NCBI RefSeq assembly: GCF_015277855.1
Contig: NZ_CP063812.1
Coordinates: forward strand, 2,046,001-2,110,000
DNA length: 64,000 bases
Origin: Microbacterium cremeum
GTDB taxonomy: Bacteria; Actinomycetota; Actinomycetes; Actinomycetales; Microbacteriaceae
Direction: 5' to 3'
Part shown: piece after piece, positions 29,601 to 38,815 of the stretch
Numbering within the stretch: position 1 is the stretch's first letter
How the letters are laid out: every line of letters starts with the position of its first letter
Notes under the pieces: generated by a model
Told to the model about the DNA's origin: nothing
The model's database searches: none
Seen by the model: the letters and a program-made list of their open reading frames with translations, nothing else
Position numbers and translations under genes: made by a program

Positions 29601-31256
29601 TCAGTCTGCGAGCGGCACCACCTGCGGCGCGCCGCCGGACGATGTGACGACGAGGACGCGCGCAGCGGCGAGGCCGTCGAGCGCGTGAACGACGGCGGCG
29701 GCGTCCGCATCGGTCGTCGGACCGTCCGCAGCCGCTGCGCGCCACACCGTGACCGCGGCACCTGTCGCCGACCGGATCCGCCGGGCGAGTTCGTCCGCAT
29801 CGTCGCCCGCCACGAGGATCACGCGGCCGATGACATCGGGGGGCGCCGCGGCAGGCGCGAGCGCGCGGTCGCGGCGCCAGATCGCGAAGTGATAGCCGAA
29901 CACGACCGCCGTCGCGCTCAGCAGCCCGAGGGGCGCGCGGATGCGCTCCAGGAGTCCCGCGGCGCCCCCGGCGTCGAGAAGGAACTCGAACAGCCGGTAC
30001 CCGATGATGAGCAGTGTCACGAGCCCGACGACGGCGCTCGCCCCGAACACGACGATCAGGTAGACGCGGCGAGCGGGGTCCGCGGCATCCGCCGTCGTCA
30101 CCGTCCGTGCCGGACGCCACGCGATCACCCACGCCGGCACTCCCACGACCAGCGCGCTGATGCCGCCGAGCAGAAGCGTGCGCGGGTCGTCGTCGACGAG
30201 AGCCGGGCCGACCGCCGCGAGCAGCGCGTTGACGACCACGCCGAATCCGCTTGCCGCGCCGATCAAGGCGATCGCCGAGACCACGAGACGTCCTGCGCCG
30301 CGCACCCGCTCGGACCTCGCCGCGAGCACGGAGGCGTGGTAAACCCACACGAATGCGCCGACGAGCACGGCGGAGACCGCGACATCCATCGGCGCCAGCA
30401 CTTCGGCGAGGGGGTCGGTGTCGAAGAGCACCCGCAACAGCACGAAGACGACGGTGCCGAGCGAGAAGAGGGCGGTCGCCGCCGACGCGCCGATGACGAT
30501 GACCAGCAGCACCGCCGCGAAGGCGCCCGGCGCGCGGCGCGCCCCCTCGCGGAACCAATGCCACCACCACTCGAGTGCGCCGAGGGCGAGCCACACCAGG
30601 CCCCGCAGGACCGGCACCGCCCAGTGCTCCGACGCGATGAGCACGGGTGCGACACCCGAGAGAGCCTCCGACAGCAGCGCCGCGAGCGCCGAGACGGCAC
30701 CGGATGCCGCGACCACGAGTCCGAACAGCGCCGACAGTGAGACCGGCACGTCGACGAGCCGAGTGGGGGTGCTCGCGGCGTTCCGGCGCATCTGCCGGTG
30801 CCAGAGCCACACCCCTGCCCATACCAATCCGGTCGCAAGCTCTCCCGGCCGCCACCGCCCGTCGACGCCGGCGGCGGCCGCGGACCCGAGGGAGAGCGTC
30901 GCCACGATGAGCGCGGTCAGGGTCATCGCCGTCAGGTACAGCGCCCACACCAGCGACGCGCGCTCGAAGGGGTCGGCGAGGCGACGGCGCAGCCACCACC
31001 ACAGCACCGCGGCCAACGGCGCGCCGATCAGCGCGAACGCGAGCGCGAGCGCGAGGCCGGCGCCGGTGTCGACCAGCACGCCGCCGGCACCGATGGCGCG
31101 TTCGAGGAGTCCGCTGAGTCCCGACGCGGCGATCGTGACGAGCGCGAACAGGAGGGCGAAGAGGATGATGCGACGGATGACGGCCTGCGCGCCGCGACCG
31201 TGCGGCGCGGCGGTCCGGAGCCCGGCCGAGGCGGCCGGCGGCGGGGATCCGGACAT
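29601..31256 (-). CDS. DUF5671 domain membrane protein
   Basis: A 551-residue polytopic protein of unknown function, seen in actinobacteria. At least 12 hydrophobic helices in the first 460 residues occur in paired groups, with repeated short motifs (WWWLRRRLADPFERASLVWA, WHRQMRRNAAS, YHASVLAARSERVR, YHFAIWRRDRA) suggesting an internally repeated 3-4 helix module. The last 90 residues form a soluble domain (VIGRVILVAGDDADELARRI) like a small alpha/beta sensor or receiver-like fold without the phosphoacceptor pattern. The start shares 1 nt with the stop of the small upstream gene (TGATG), so the two are coupled. Confidence 0.7.
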   Translation of the reverse strand: MSGSPPPAASAGLRTAAPHGRGAQAVIRRIILFALLFALVTIAASGLSGLLERAIGAGGVLVDTGAGLALALAFALIGAPLAAVLWWWLRRRLADPFERASLVWALYLTAMTLTALIVATLSLGSAAAAGVDGRWRPGELATGLVWAGVWLWHRQMRRNAASTPTRLVDVPVSLSALFGLVVAASGAVSALAALLSEALSGVAPVLIASEHWAVPVLRGLVWLALGALEWWWHWFREGARRAPGAFAAVLLVIVIGASAATALFSLGTVVFVLLRVLFDTDPLAEVLAPMDVAVSAVLVGAFVWVYHASVLAARSERVRGAGRLVVSAIALIGAASGFGVVVNALLAAVGPALVDDDPRTLLLGGISALVVGVPAWVIAWRPARTVTTADAADPARRVYLIVVFGASAVVGLVTLLIIGYRLFEFLLDAGGAAGLLERIRAPLGLLSATAVVFGYHFAIWRRDRALAPAAAPPDVIGRVILVAGDDADELARRIRSATGAAVTVWRAAAADGPTTDADAAAVVHALDGLAAARVLVVTSSGGAPQVVPLAD

Positions 31257-31714
31257 CACCGCTGCCCGCTCTCGATGCAGACGGTGAACTGCCACGGCGC
31301 CGTCTCGATGAACCACGATCCGTCCTCGCGCACGAGGTCGAAGGCCTCCTCGCTCTGATATTCGTCGGCGCCGAGCGGGCCCGATCCATAGATCGTCGCG
31401 ACGATCACCTCCACGCGCGCAGTGCCGTCGCGCTCGGTGGTGTCGACGAGCGTCATCCGGTGATCCTCGGTGCCCGGGTGCACACGCTCGCACGAGTCCG
31501 CGATCTCGGGCGCCAGGTACGTCAGCGCCGTGCGCACGTCTCCGTCGCTGACAGCCTGCGCGTAGCGCTGCACGACGCCCTCGGGCGTCTCGGGGTCGAA
31601 CTGCGTCGTCCCGCCCCGTGCGAAGACGACGATCAGCGCGACCACGACGACCAGCCCCATCACGGCCAGCAGCGCCCACAGGAACACCCGCGACGGGCCG
31701 GCGTCTTCGCTCAT
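31256..31714 (-). CDS. membrane-anchored NTF2/lumazine-binding-like small protein
   Basis: A 152-residue protein with a short cytoplasmic N-terminus, one membrane helix (VFLWALLAVMGLVVVVALIV) and an exported domain of about 115 residues. This domain starts TPEGVVQRYAQAVSDGDVRT, a helix pattern like NTF2-type or DUF4878 domains, and ends with a strand containing one of two Cys (CERVHPG, FTVCIESG), which may form a disulfide. Coupled to the DUF5671 gene, hinting at a two-component membrane assembly. Function unknown. Confidence 0.65.
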   Translation of the reverse strand: MSEDAGPSRVFLWALLAVMGLVVVVALIVVFARGGTTQFDPETPEGVVQRYAQAVSDGDVRTALTYLAPEIADSCERVHPGTEDHRMTLVDTTERDGTARVEVIVATIYGSGPLGADEYQSEEAFDLVREDGSWFIETAPWQFTVCIESGQR

Positions 31715-31795
31715 GGGGACATCTTGCCGCCAGACGGCCGGGATGTCAGTACCTCGCCCGGCCCACCCTCGACGTGGCTCCGCGGCGGTGCACCG

Positions 31796-32605
31796 TCATC
31801 GCTCCGCGCGCCGCAGCACCCCGCGCGCGTGCCGGAGCACCGGCTCGTCGACCATGCGCCCCTCGTACGTGAACACGCCCCGCTCCCCCTCGGCAGCGGC
31901 GAGCACGCCCGCCGCCCAGGCGACGGCCTCGTCGCTCGGCCGGTACGCGTCGCGGATGATCGTGACCTGACCGGGGTGGATGCAGGCGGTGGCCGTGAAA
32001 CCGGATGCCGCGGCATCCGCTGCCTCGATCGCCAGTCGCCGGGTGTCGTGGATGTCGAGGTGCACCGCGTCGATCGCCGCCTTGCCGCGTGCGCCCGCCG
32101 CAAGCAGCACGCGAGAACGGGCGTAGCGGGCGATGTCGCGATAGCGTCCGTTGGGCTTGCGGCTCGAGGTGCCGCCGATGCTCGCCACGAGGTCTTCGGC
32201 ACCCCACATGAGCGCTGAGACGTTCGGCAGCTCGGCGATGCGCTCGGCCTGCGACACCCCCTTGGCCGTCTCGCACAGCGCGACGAGCTCGAAGCGCTGG
32301 TCGATCTTGCGCAGACGCTTGGGCGATTCGGACTTGGCGACCATGATGCGTCGGTAGTCCGTCTGCGAGAGCGTGGCGAGGTCCGACACGAAGTCGTCGG
32401 TCCCGGGCGGGTTCACGCGCACGATCACGCGAGCCGGGTCGAGCTCGGACTCGATGAGGTGGCCGCGAGCCGCGGTCTTGTCGGCGGCGGCCACCGCATC
32501 CTCGAGATCGAGGATCACGGCGTCGGCGCGCTCGAGCGCCTTCGCGTACCGCTCGGGCCGGTCGGCCGGGCAGAAGAGGAGGGCGGGGCCGAGGTCGAAC
32601 GTCAC
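31796..32605 (-). CDS. HpcH/HpaI-family CoA ester lyase (CitE-like)
   Basis: A 269-residue CitE-like beta-lyase. Its TIM-barrel motifs are LLFCPADRPERYAKAL, VILDLEDAVAAADK (metal ligand Asp/Glu), IVRVNPPGTDD, ALCETAKGVSQAERI and ACIHPGQVTIIRDAY. It acts on 3-hydroxy-acyl-CoA thioesters. The gene is last in an operon with 3-methylcrotonyl-CoA carboxylase. In Mycobacterium tuberculosis the equivalent Rv2498c cleaves HMG-CoA/citramalyl-CoA, so the final step of leucine breakdown is likely. GTG 32605 overlaps the MaoC stop by 4 nt (GTGA). Confidence 0.9.
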   Translation of the reverse strand: MTFDLGPALLFCPADRPERYAKALERADAVILDLEDAVAAADKTAARGHLIESELDPARVIVRVNPPGTDDFVSDLATLSQTDYRRIMVAKSESPKRLRKIDQRFELVALCETAKGVSQAERIAELPNVSALMWGAEDLVASIGGTSSRKPNGRYRDIARYARSRVLLAAGARGKAAIDAVHLDIHDTRRLAIEAADAAASGFTATACIHPGQVTIIRDAYRPSDEAVAWAAGVLAAAEGERGVFTYEGRMVDEPVLRHARGVLRRAER

Positions 32606-33111
32606 GGCTGCTCCTTCGTGTCGGGGCTGCGCCACATGAGCGCCACGCGGGTCGCGGTGGCGACGACCTCGCCACGCTGATTGCGGCCGGTGTGGCGCAG
32701 GGTCACGATGCCCTGGCCGGGCCGCGAGGACGACAGACGCTTGTCGACGACCTCCGTCTCGGTATAGAGCGTGTCGCCGTGGAACAGCGGTGCGGGGAAC
32801 GCGATGTCGGTGAGGCCGAGCTGCGCCACGAGAGTGCCCTGGGTGATCTGCGAGACGGATGCCCCGACCATCGTCGACAGCGTCCACATCGAGTTCATCA
32901 GCCGCTGCCCGAACGGCTGGGACTCGGAGTAGGCGGCATCCAGATGCAGCGCCTGGCTGTTCATGGTGAGCGACGAGAACAGCACGTTGTCGGCCTCGGT
33001 GGCGGTGCGACCGGGGCGGTGGGCGTAGCGCGCACCGACCTCGAGCTCGTCGAAGTAGAGCCCTCGCTGCACGATCTCTCTGGTCTGGCCGCTGTCGCTC
33101 ACCCGAGTCAC
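32602..33111 (-). CDS. MaoC family dehydratase
   Basis: A 169-residue hotdog-fold enoyl-CoA hydratase-like protein: YFDELEVGARYAHRPGRT, then LHLDAAYSESQPFGQRLMNS (catalytic Asp/His region), then FHGDTLYTETEVVDKR. In this operon it plausibly hydrates 3-methylglutaconyl-CoA to HMG-CoA, a role taken by a crotonase in other bacteria. GTG 33111 was chosen because it overlaps the acyl-CoA dehydrogenase stop by 4 nt, as at the other junctions in the operon; GTG 33102 is the alternative. Confidence 0.88.
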   Translation of the reverse strand: MTRVSDSGQTREIVQRGLYFDELEVGARYAHRPGRTATEADNVLFSSLTMNSQALHLDAAYSESQPFGQRLMNSMWTLSTMVGASVSQITQGTLVAQLGLTDIAFPAPLFHGDTLYTETEVVDKRLSSSRPGQGIVTLRHTGRNQRGEVVATATRVALMWRSPDTKEQP

Positions 33112-34259
33112 GCTACTCCGAGCGATCGGGCGATGACGAGCAGCTGCACCTCGTTCGTGCCCTCGCCGATCTCGAGGATCTTCGAGTCGCGGTAGTGGCG
33201 AGCGACCGGGTACTCGTTCATGAACCCGTTGCCGCCGAACACCTGCGTCGCGTCGCGGGCGTTGTCCATCGCAGCGTCGCTCGCCGTCAGCTTGGCGATC
33301 GCGGCCTCGGTCTTGAAGGGCTTGCCGGCATCGCGCAGACGTGCGGCATGGTGCCACGCCAGGCGCGCGTTGTGCACGCGCAGCTGCATGCGGGCGAGGA
33401 GGAACTGGATGCCCTGGCGCGTGGCGAGCGCGTCGCCGAACACGGTGCGCTTCTTCGCGTAGTCGACGGCGGCCTCGAGGCATCCCTCCGCCGCACCGGT
33501 CGAGAGCGCGGCGATCGCGATGCGGCCCTCGTCGAGGATGTGGAGGAAGTTCGCGAACCCCCGCCCGCGCTCGCCGATGAGGTTGCCCTCGGGCACGCGC
33601 ACATCCTGGAACGTGAGGGGGTGGGTGTCGGAGGCGTGCCAGCCGACCTTGTCATAGCCCGGCTCGACGGTGAATCCGGGGGTGCCCGTCGGCACCATGA
33701 TCGTCGAGATCTCCTTGCGGCCGCCCTGCTCGCCGGTGACCGCCGTGACGGTGACGAAGCGCGTGATGTCGGTGCCGGAGTTGGTGATGAACTGCTTCGA
33801 GCCGTTGATGACCCATTCGCCGCCGTCGAGCTTCGCCGTCGTGCGGGTGGCGCCGGCGTCCGAGCCGGCTTCCGGCTCGGTGAGACCGAAGCCTGCCAGC
33901 GCCTTTCCGGCAAGGAGATCGGGCAGGAGCTCCTGCTTCTGCTCCTCGGTGCCGAAGCGGAACACCGGCATCGCGCCGAGGCTCACCCCGGCCTCGAGCG
34001 TGATCGCGATCGACTGGTCGACGCGGCCGAGCGCCTCGATCGCGAGGCACAGGGCGAAGTAGTCGCCGCCCTGCCCGCCGTACTCCTCGGGGAACGGCAG
34101 GCCGAAAAGGCCCAGTTCGCCCATCTGCGCCACGACGTCCATCGGCAGCGTCTTCGTGCGGTCGGCCTCGTAGGCCTGCGGGGCGACGACCTCGTCGGCG
34201 AAATCGCGCACCATGCGGGCGAGCTCGCGCTCGTCGTCGGTCAGGTTGTGGTGGTCCAT
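33108..34259 (-). CDS. acyl-CoA dehydrogenase (branched-chain/isovaleryl type)
   Basis: A 383-residue flavoprotein. FAD and substrate motifs: FGLTEPEAGSDAGATRT, WVINGSKQFITNSG, QVFGGNGFMNEYPVARHYRD. The terminal motif ILEIGEGTNEVQ has Glu at the MCAD/SCAD catalytic-base position, unlike classical isovaleryl-CoA dehydrogenase, where this residue is Ala or Gly. Operon context still points to a branched short-chain acyl-CoA (isovaleryl-CoA). Electrons would go to ETF, not encoded here. The accA-like gene precedes it by 15 nt. Confidence 0.92.
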   Translation of the reverse strand: MDHHNLTDDERELARMVRDFADEVVAPQAYEADRTKTLPMDVVAQMGELGLFGLPFPEEYGGQGGDYFALCLAIEALGRVDQSIAITLEAGVSLGAMPVFRFGTEEQKQELLPDLLAGKALAGFGLTEPEAGSDAGATRTTAKLDGGEWVINGSKQFITNSGTDITRFVTVTAVTGEQGGRKEISTIMVPTGTPGFTVEPGYDKVGWHASDTHPLTFQDVRVPEGNLIGERGRGFANFLHILDEGRIAIAALSTGAAEGCLEAAVDYAKKRTVFGDALATRQGIQFLLARMQLRVHNARLAWHHAARLRDAGKPFKTEAAIAKLTASDAAMDNARDATQVFGGNGFMNEYPVARHYRDSKILEIGEGTNEVQLLVIARSLGVA

Positions 34260-34274
34260 GGCTTCCTCTGTGGG

Positions 34275-36338
34275 TCAGGAGGGGGTGACGGATGCCTCGT
34301 GGGCAGGGTCGGTCGAGGGTGAGACGTGGGCGAGCACCTGGTCGCGGCGCACCTGTTCGCCGGTGGCGACGTCGAGGCGCACGACACCACCATGCGGGGC
34401 GATGACGGGGTGCTCCATCTTCATCGCCTCGATGCTGACGATGCGGTCCCCCGCAGCGACTGTCGCGCCGTCGGCGACGTGGAGGGCGACCACGGCGCCC
34501 GGCATGGGCGCACGCAGTTCGGGGTCGGTGGCGGCGGCGTCGCGCTCGCGCGCGGCGAGCCGCTTCTCCATCGCCTGCCGGCGGGTGAGAGGGCGCAGGC
34601 GGTGGGTCGCGCCGTCGGCGTGCACCCAGACCCAGCCGTCGCCGTCGACCGCCACGTCGACGCTGGCGCCCACCTCGTCAGAGTGACCGATCACGCGGGC
34701 ATCCGGGAGAGGGCTTGCCGCCACTCCCGCCACCGGCCCGACGAAGGGCGCGGGAACGGTGGCGATCTCCCCGGACTCGGATTCCACCGCAACGGTGGCC
34801 GGCGCAGCGGGAGCGCCGGCGCGCCAGCCCGAACGCGCTCGCCAGAGGGCGCTCGCGGCGACCGCGCGGGTCTCGTCCCGCCGATCCCGCCGGGCGGCTG
34901 CGGCCGCGGCGAGGGCGGTCGACGTCGGCTCGGGGGCCGAGGAGGGCGGCATCCGGTCGATCAAGCCCGTGTCCATGTCGCCGGCGCGCACCGCGGGCTC
35001 GGCGAGCAGCTCCCGCAGGAAGCCGATGTTCGTGTCGACGCCGAGCAGCACCGTCTCGGCCAGCGCCGCGTCGAGACGCTCCAGCGCCTGCCCACGATCG
35101 GCGCCGTGCGCAATCACCTTGGCGATCATCGGGTCGTAGTCCGCCGAGACGACGCTGCCGGACTCGACCGCGGCATCCGTCCGCACACCCTCGGCGGGCC
35201 GCCACACCAGCACGTCCCCCGTCGCCGGGAGGAAGCCGCGCTCGGGACTCTCGGCGTACACGCGCGCCTCGATCGCATGACCGTCGAGGCGGATCTCGTC
35301 CTGCGCCAATGCGAGCGGCCGGCCGGCGGCGATCAGCAGCTGCTGCTCCACGAGGTCGATGCCCGTGACGAGCTCGGTGACCGGATGCTCGACTTGGAGC
35401 CGGGTGTTCATCTCGATGAAGAAGAACTCGTCGGGCCGGTCGCCGGCGACGAGGAACTCGACCGTGCCCGCACCGCGGTAGTCGACGCTCGCGGCCGCCG
35501 CGCACGCGGCAGCTCCGAGGCGCGCCCGGGTCGCGGCATCCACCACCGGCGAGGGCGCCTCCTCGATGACCTTCTGATGACGGCGCTGCAGCGTGCACTC
35601 GCGCTCGCCGAGGTGGATCACCGCGCCATGCGAGTCGGCGAGCACCTGCACCTCGATGTGCCGCGGTCGTTCGATGAGGCGTTCGAGGAGGAGGGTGTCG
35701 TCGCCGAACGCGGCGCCGGCCACCCGGCGCGCGGTCGCGAGAGCCTCCGGCAGCTCCGTCGCCGATCGGACGACCTGCATCCCCTTACCGCCGCCGCCGG
35801 CAGACGGCTTGACGAGAAGCGGGTACCCCGTCGCCTCCGCGGCGGCGGCGATCTCGGCATCCGTCAGGCCGGCGGCGCTGAAGCCGGGCACCGTCGGCAC
35901 GCCGTGGCCGATGACGTGCTCCTTCGAGCGGATCTTGTCGCCCATCACCTCGAGGGCCCGCTCCCCCGGTCCGATGAACACGATGCCGGCCGCGGCGCAC
36001 GCGCGCGCGAACCCGACGTTCTCGGAGAGGAAGCCGTAGCCGGGGTGGATCGCCTCGGCACCGCTCTCGCGCGCGGCCGCGATCACGGCGTCGATGGAGA
36101 GGTACGACGCCGAGGCGGCCGCGGGTCCGATGCGCACGGCATCGTCGGCCTCGCGCACGTGCGGCGCGTCGGCGTCCGCATCGCTGTACACCGCGACGGA
36201 ACGGATGCCGAGCCGCCGGAGCGTCCGGATGACGCGGCGGGCGATCTCGCCGCGGTTGGCCACGAGCACTGCGGAGAAGGGCACTGTGGAGAAGGGCACT
36301 GTGGAGAAGGGCGGGGTGTCGGAAGCCACGGGACTCAC
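34275..36338 (-). CDS. acyl-CoA carboxylase biotin carboxylase/BCCP subunit (3-methylcrotonyl-CoA carboxylase alpha)
   Basis: 687 residues. The biotin carboxylase domain (about 20-470) starts with [19 protein letters not shown] and contains the ATP-grasp Gly loop [14 protein letters not shown] and the [14 protein letters not shown] motif. The C-terminal biotinyl domain has IEAMKMEHP, with the biotin lysine at about 640. It carboxylates biotin for the AccD-type partner encoded upstream (4-nt GTGA overlap). An odd N-terminal tract, [14 protein letters not shown], comes from a 15-bp tandem repeat; the family normally begins at the last copy. Confidence 0.95.
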   Translation of the reverse strand: MSPVASDTPPFSTVPFSTVPFSAVLVANRGEIARRVIRTLRRLGIRSVAVYSDADADAPHVREADDAVRIGPAAASASYLSIDAVIAAARESGAEAIHPGYGFLSENVGFARACAAAGIVFIGPGERALEVMGDKIRSKEHVIGHGVPTVPGFSAAGLTDAEIAAAAEATGYPLLVKPSAGGGGKGMQVVRSATELPEALATARRVAGAAFGDDTLLLERLIERPRHIEVQVLADSHGAVIHLGERECTLQRRHQKVIEEAPSPVVDAATRARLGAAACAAAASVDYRGAGTVEFLVAGDRPDEFFFIEMNTRLQVEHPVTELVTGIDLVEQQLLIAAGRPLALAQDEIRLDGHAIEARVYAESPERGFLPATGDVLVWRPAEGVRTDAAVESGSVVSADYDPMIAKVIAHGADRGQALERLDAALAETVLLGVDTNIGFLRELLAEPAVRAGDMDTGLIDRMPPSSAPEPTSTALAAAAAARRDRRDETRAVAASALWRARSGWRAGAPAAPATVAVESESGEIATVPAPFVGPVAGVAASPLPDARVIGHSDEVGASVDVAVDGDGWVWVHADGATHRLRPLTRRQAMEKRLAARERDAAATDPELRAPMPGAVVALHVADGATVAAGDRIVSIEAMKMEHPVIAPHGGVVRLDVATGEQVRRDQVLAHVSPSTDPAHEASVTPS
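36266..36312. repeat. 15-bp tandem repeat inside the accA-like gene
   Basis: GGAGAAGGGCACTGT is repeated at 36273-36287 and 36288-36302, with partial copies on both sides. It is in frame, adding FSTVP units to the N-terminus of the biotin carboxylase. Confidence 0.85.
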
Positions 36339-37939
36339 ATCCGGAAGACGCCGAAGCGCGGTTCGGGCAGGGGGGTGCGCGAGACGACATCGAGCGCGAG
36401 TCCGAGCAGGTCACGGGTGTCGAGGGGATCGACGACGCCGTCGTCCCAGAGCCGCGCCGTCGCGTAGTACGGGCTCCCCTGCTCCTCGTACTGTGCGCGG
36501 ATCGGCGCCTCGAACTCGGCCTGCGCGTCGGAGGACCACTCCTCGCCGCGAGCCTCGAGCTGATCGCGCTTGACGGTCGAGAGGACGGATGCCGCCTGCG
36601 CGCCGCCCATGACCGAGATGCGGCTCGCCGGCCACGTCCACAGGAAGCGCGGCGAGTAGGCGCGTCCGCACATCGAATAGTTGCCGGCGCCGAAGGATCC
36701 GCCGATCACGACGGTCAGCTTCGGCACGCGGGTCGTGGCGACGGCCGTGACCATCTTGGCCCCGTCCTTGGCGATGCCGCCGGCCTCGGCATCCCGCCCC
36801 ACCATGAAGCCGGAGATGTTCTGCAGGAACAGCAGCGGCGTGCCCCGCTGGTCGCACAGCTCGATGAAGTGGGCGCCCTTCTGCGCGGACTCGCTGAACA
36901 GCACGCCGTTGTTGGCGACGATGCCCACCGGGTGCCCGTGGATGCGCGCGAACCCGGTCACCAGGGTCTCGCCGTACTCGCGCTTGAACTCGTGGAACTC
37001 GCTGCCGTCCACGAGCCGCGCGATCACCTCGCGCACGTCGTACGGCTGGTTGACGTCGACGGGGACGACTCCGTACAGGTCGGACGGATCGACGGCCGGA
37101 GGCACGCTCGGCACGACATCCCACGCCGGGGCCTCGGGCAGCGGCAGGGTGGCGACGATGTCGCGCACGATCTCGAGGGCATGCTCGTCGTCCTCTGCCA
37201 GGTGGTCGACGACACCGGACCGGCGTGCGTGGAGCTCTCCCCCGCCGAGTTCCTCAGCGGTCACGACTTCGCCGATCGCCGCCTTCACGAGCGGCGGACC
37301 GCCGAGGAAGATCGTGCCCTGGTTGCGGACGATGACGGTCTCGTCGCTCATCGCCGGCACGTACGCGCCGCCGGCGGTGCAGGAGCCGAGCACCGCGGCG
37401 ATCTGCGGGATCCCCGCGGCCGACAGCCGCGCCTGATTGAAGAAGATGCGCCCGAAGTGGTCGCGGTCGGGGAACACCTCGTCCTGCATGGGCAGGAACG
37501 CCCCGCCCGAGTCCACGAGGTACACGCACGGCAGCCGGTTCTCGAACGCGACCTCCTGGGCGCGGAGATGCTTCTTCACCGTCATCGGGTAGTACGTCCC
37601 GCCCTTGACGGTGGCGTCGTTGCAGACCACCATGACGTGCCGGCCGTGCACGAGCCCGATGCCCGCGATCACGCCCGCAGCGGGCGCGTCGCCGCCGTAC
37701 AGTCCCTCGGCGGCCAGCGGCGCGACCTCGATGAAGGGGCTCCCCTCGTCGAGCAGGCGCGCGACGCGGTCGCGCGGCAGCAGCTTGCCTCGGGCCACGT
37801 GGCGTTCGCGTGACGCTGCCGGTCCTCCGAGGGCGATCTCGGCCAGCCGCTCGCGCAGGCGCCGGGCCAGCTCCTGCTGCGCGCCCTGCGTGCGCTCGAA
37901 CACCTCGTCGTGCACCACAGCCGTCGTCAGCCCGCTCAT
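36335..37939 (-). CDS. 3-methylcrotonyl-CoA carboxylase carboxyltransferase (beta) subunit
   Basis: 534 residues. The carboxyltransferase subunit moves CO2 from biotin to 3-methylcrotonyl-CoA in leucine catabolism. The MCC-beta signature is clear: [50 protein letters not shown], then [20 protein letters not shown] and [20 protein letters not shown]. These match MCCC2 more closely than propionyl-CoA carboxylase beta. ATG 37939 follows GAGGGAG. First gene of the accD-accA-acd-maoC-citE operon, divergent from a tetR gene with operators between. Confidence 0.95.
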   Translation of the reverse strand: MSGLTTAVVHDEVFERTQGAQQELARRLRERLAEIALGGPAASRERHVARGKLLPRDRVARLLDEGSPFIEVAPLAAEGLYGGDAPAAGVIAGIGLVHGRHVMVVCNDATVKGGTYYPMTVKKHLRAQEVAFENRLPCVYLVDSGGAFLPMQDEVFPDRDHFGRIFFNQARLSAAGIPQIAAVLGSCTAGGAYVPAMSDETVIVRNQGTIFLGGPPLVKAAIGEVVTAEELGGGELHARRSGVVDHLAEDDEHALEIVRDIVATLPLPEAPAWDVVPSVPPAVDPSDLYGVVPVDVNQPYDVREVIARLVDGSEFHEFKREYGETLVTGFARIHGHPVGIVANNGVLFSESAQKGAHFIELCDQRGTPLLFLQNISGFMVGRDAEAGGIAKDGAKMVTAVATTRVPKLTVVIGGSFGAGNYSMCGRAYSPRFLWTWPASRISVMGGAQAASVLSTVKRDQLEARGEEWSSDAQAEFEAPIRAQYEEQGSPYYATARLWDDGVVDPLDTRDLLGLALDVVSRTPLPEPRFGVFRM

Positions 37940-38076
37940 TTCGCTCCCTCGCGCATGATCGTCGACGTCACGATCGGATCACGCCCGTTGTCTCGGCGGG
38001 ATCGTATTGGTTAGTGTTCACTAACTGAACTCCAAGGTTAGCGAGCCTTAACTGAAATGACAAGCGGAGAACTGAG
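37940..38076. other. divergent promoter region, MCC operon/tetR
   Basis: A 137-bp intergenic region holding the two TetR operator-like sites at 38010-38052. AGCGGAG precedes the tetR start and GAGGGAG precedes the accD-like start. Confidence 0.6.
38010..38052. promoter_or_regulatory. TetR operator pair
   Basis: A perfect palindrome GTTAGTG-TT-CACTAAC (38010-38025) and a degenerate copy GTTAGCG-AG-CCTTAAC (38037-38052) start 27 bp apart. Confidence 0.7.
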
Positions 38077-38673
38077 ATGACGGGCGGTGCGACCGACCGC
38101 GACCGGGCCAAGGCCGACCGCCACGCCGCGATCCTGCACGAGGCCGCCGCGCTGTTCGCCGAACGCGGCTTCAGCGGGGTGAGCCTGGAAGACATCGGCG
38201 GAGCAGTCGGCGTCAGCGGACCCGCGCTGTACCGGCACTTCGCGAACAAGCAGGCGCTCCTCGGGGCGATCCTCGTCGAGGTGAGCGAGCGGCTGCTGTC
38301 GGGCGGCCGCGCCGTCATCGACGAGCAGGACGGGGCCGCCGAACGCCTCGACGCGCTCATCGCCTTCCACGTCGAGTTCGCGCTGCGGGACGCCGACGTC
38401 ATCCGCGTCCAGGACCGCGACCTCGCAAGCCTCAGCGACGACGACCGCCACACCGTGCGCCGACTGCAGCGCGAGTACGTCGAGGTGTGGATCGGCATCC
38501 TCTCGGCCGTCCATCCGGACCGCGACGACGACGACCTGCGAGTGCGGGCGCACGCGTGCTTCGGTCTCATCAACTCCACGCCCCACACCTCCCGCGCGCT
38601 GCGCGCGCATGCGGCCGAACGCGACGTTCGCAGCATCCTGCAGACGATGGCGCGCGCCGCCCTGATGGCCTGA
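38077..38673 (+). CDS. TetR/AcrR family regulator of branched-chain acyl-CoA catabolism
   Basis: 198 residues. The N-terminal HTH (about 18-65) ends in VSGPALYRHFANKQALLGAI, followed by a TetR_C ligand domain rich in His/Asp (VIRVQDRDLASLSDDDRHTV). Position between the MCC operon (divergent) and bkdABC (downstream, convergent) suggests it represses the MCC operon and is released by an acyl-CoA intermediate. That ligand is inference; the operator pair is visible at 38010-38052. A start at ATG 38077 has GGAG upstream. Confidence 0.9.
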   Translation: MTGGATDRDRAKADRHAAILHEAAALFAERGFSGVSLEDIGGAVGVSGPALYRHFANKQALLGAILVEVSERLLSGGRAVIDEQDGAAERLDALIAFHVEFALRDADVIRVQDRDLASLSDDDRHTVRRLQREYVEVWIGILSAVHPDRDDDDLRVRAHACFGLINSTPHTSRALRAHAAERDVRSILQTMARAALMA

Positions 38674-38749
38674 AGCCGGCTCCCGGGCGCCCGCCGACGC
38701 CGCGATCCGCGACGAGATCGCGGCCGCGCCCGGGCGCACTCCCTCTGAC

Positions 38750-38812
38750 GGCAGGGCGGGGATGCCGCGGCGCGGCCGCCGTCGCAGGGCCGCGGCATCC
38801 CACCCCCCTGCC
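38750..38812. terminator. bidirectional hairpin between tetR and bkdC
   Basis: A 12-bp perfect stem GGGATGCCGCGG (38759-38770)/CCGCGGCATCCC (38790-38801) is extended outward by GGCAGGG (38750-38756)/CCCTGCC (38806-38812). It lies at the convergent end of tetR and bkdC, and again uses an inverted GGATGCC pair. Confidence 0.6.
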
Positions 38813-38815
38813 GGC

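Noticed and set aside
32002..32019. Perfect 18-bp palindrome CGGATGCCGCGGCATCCG
   Set aside because: It lies inside the CitE-like coding sequence and encodes ordinary residues; another inverted GGATGCC pair, but no evidence for a terminator or operator there.
34326..36467. 713-codon plus-strand frame antisense to the biotin carboxylase gene
   Set aside because: High-GC shadow; composition rich in Arg, His, Gly with no motifs, while the minus-strand protein is a clear carboxylase.
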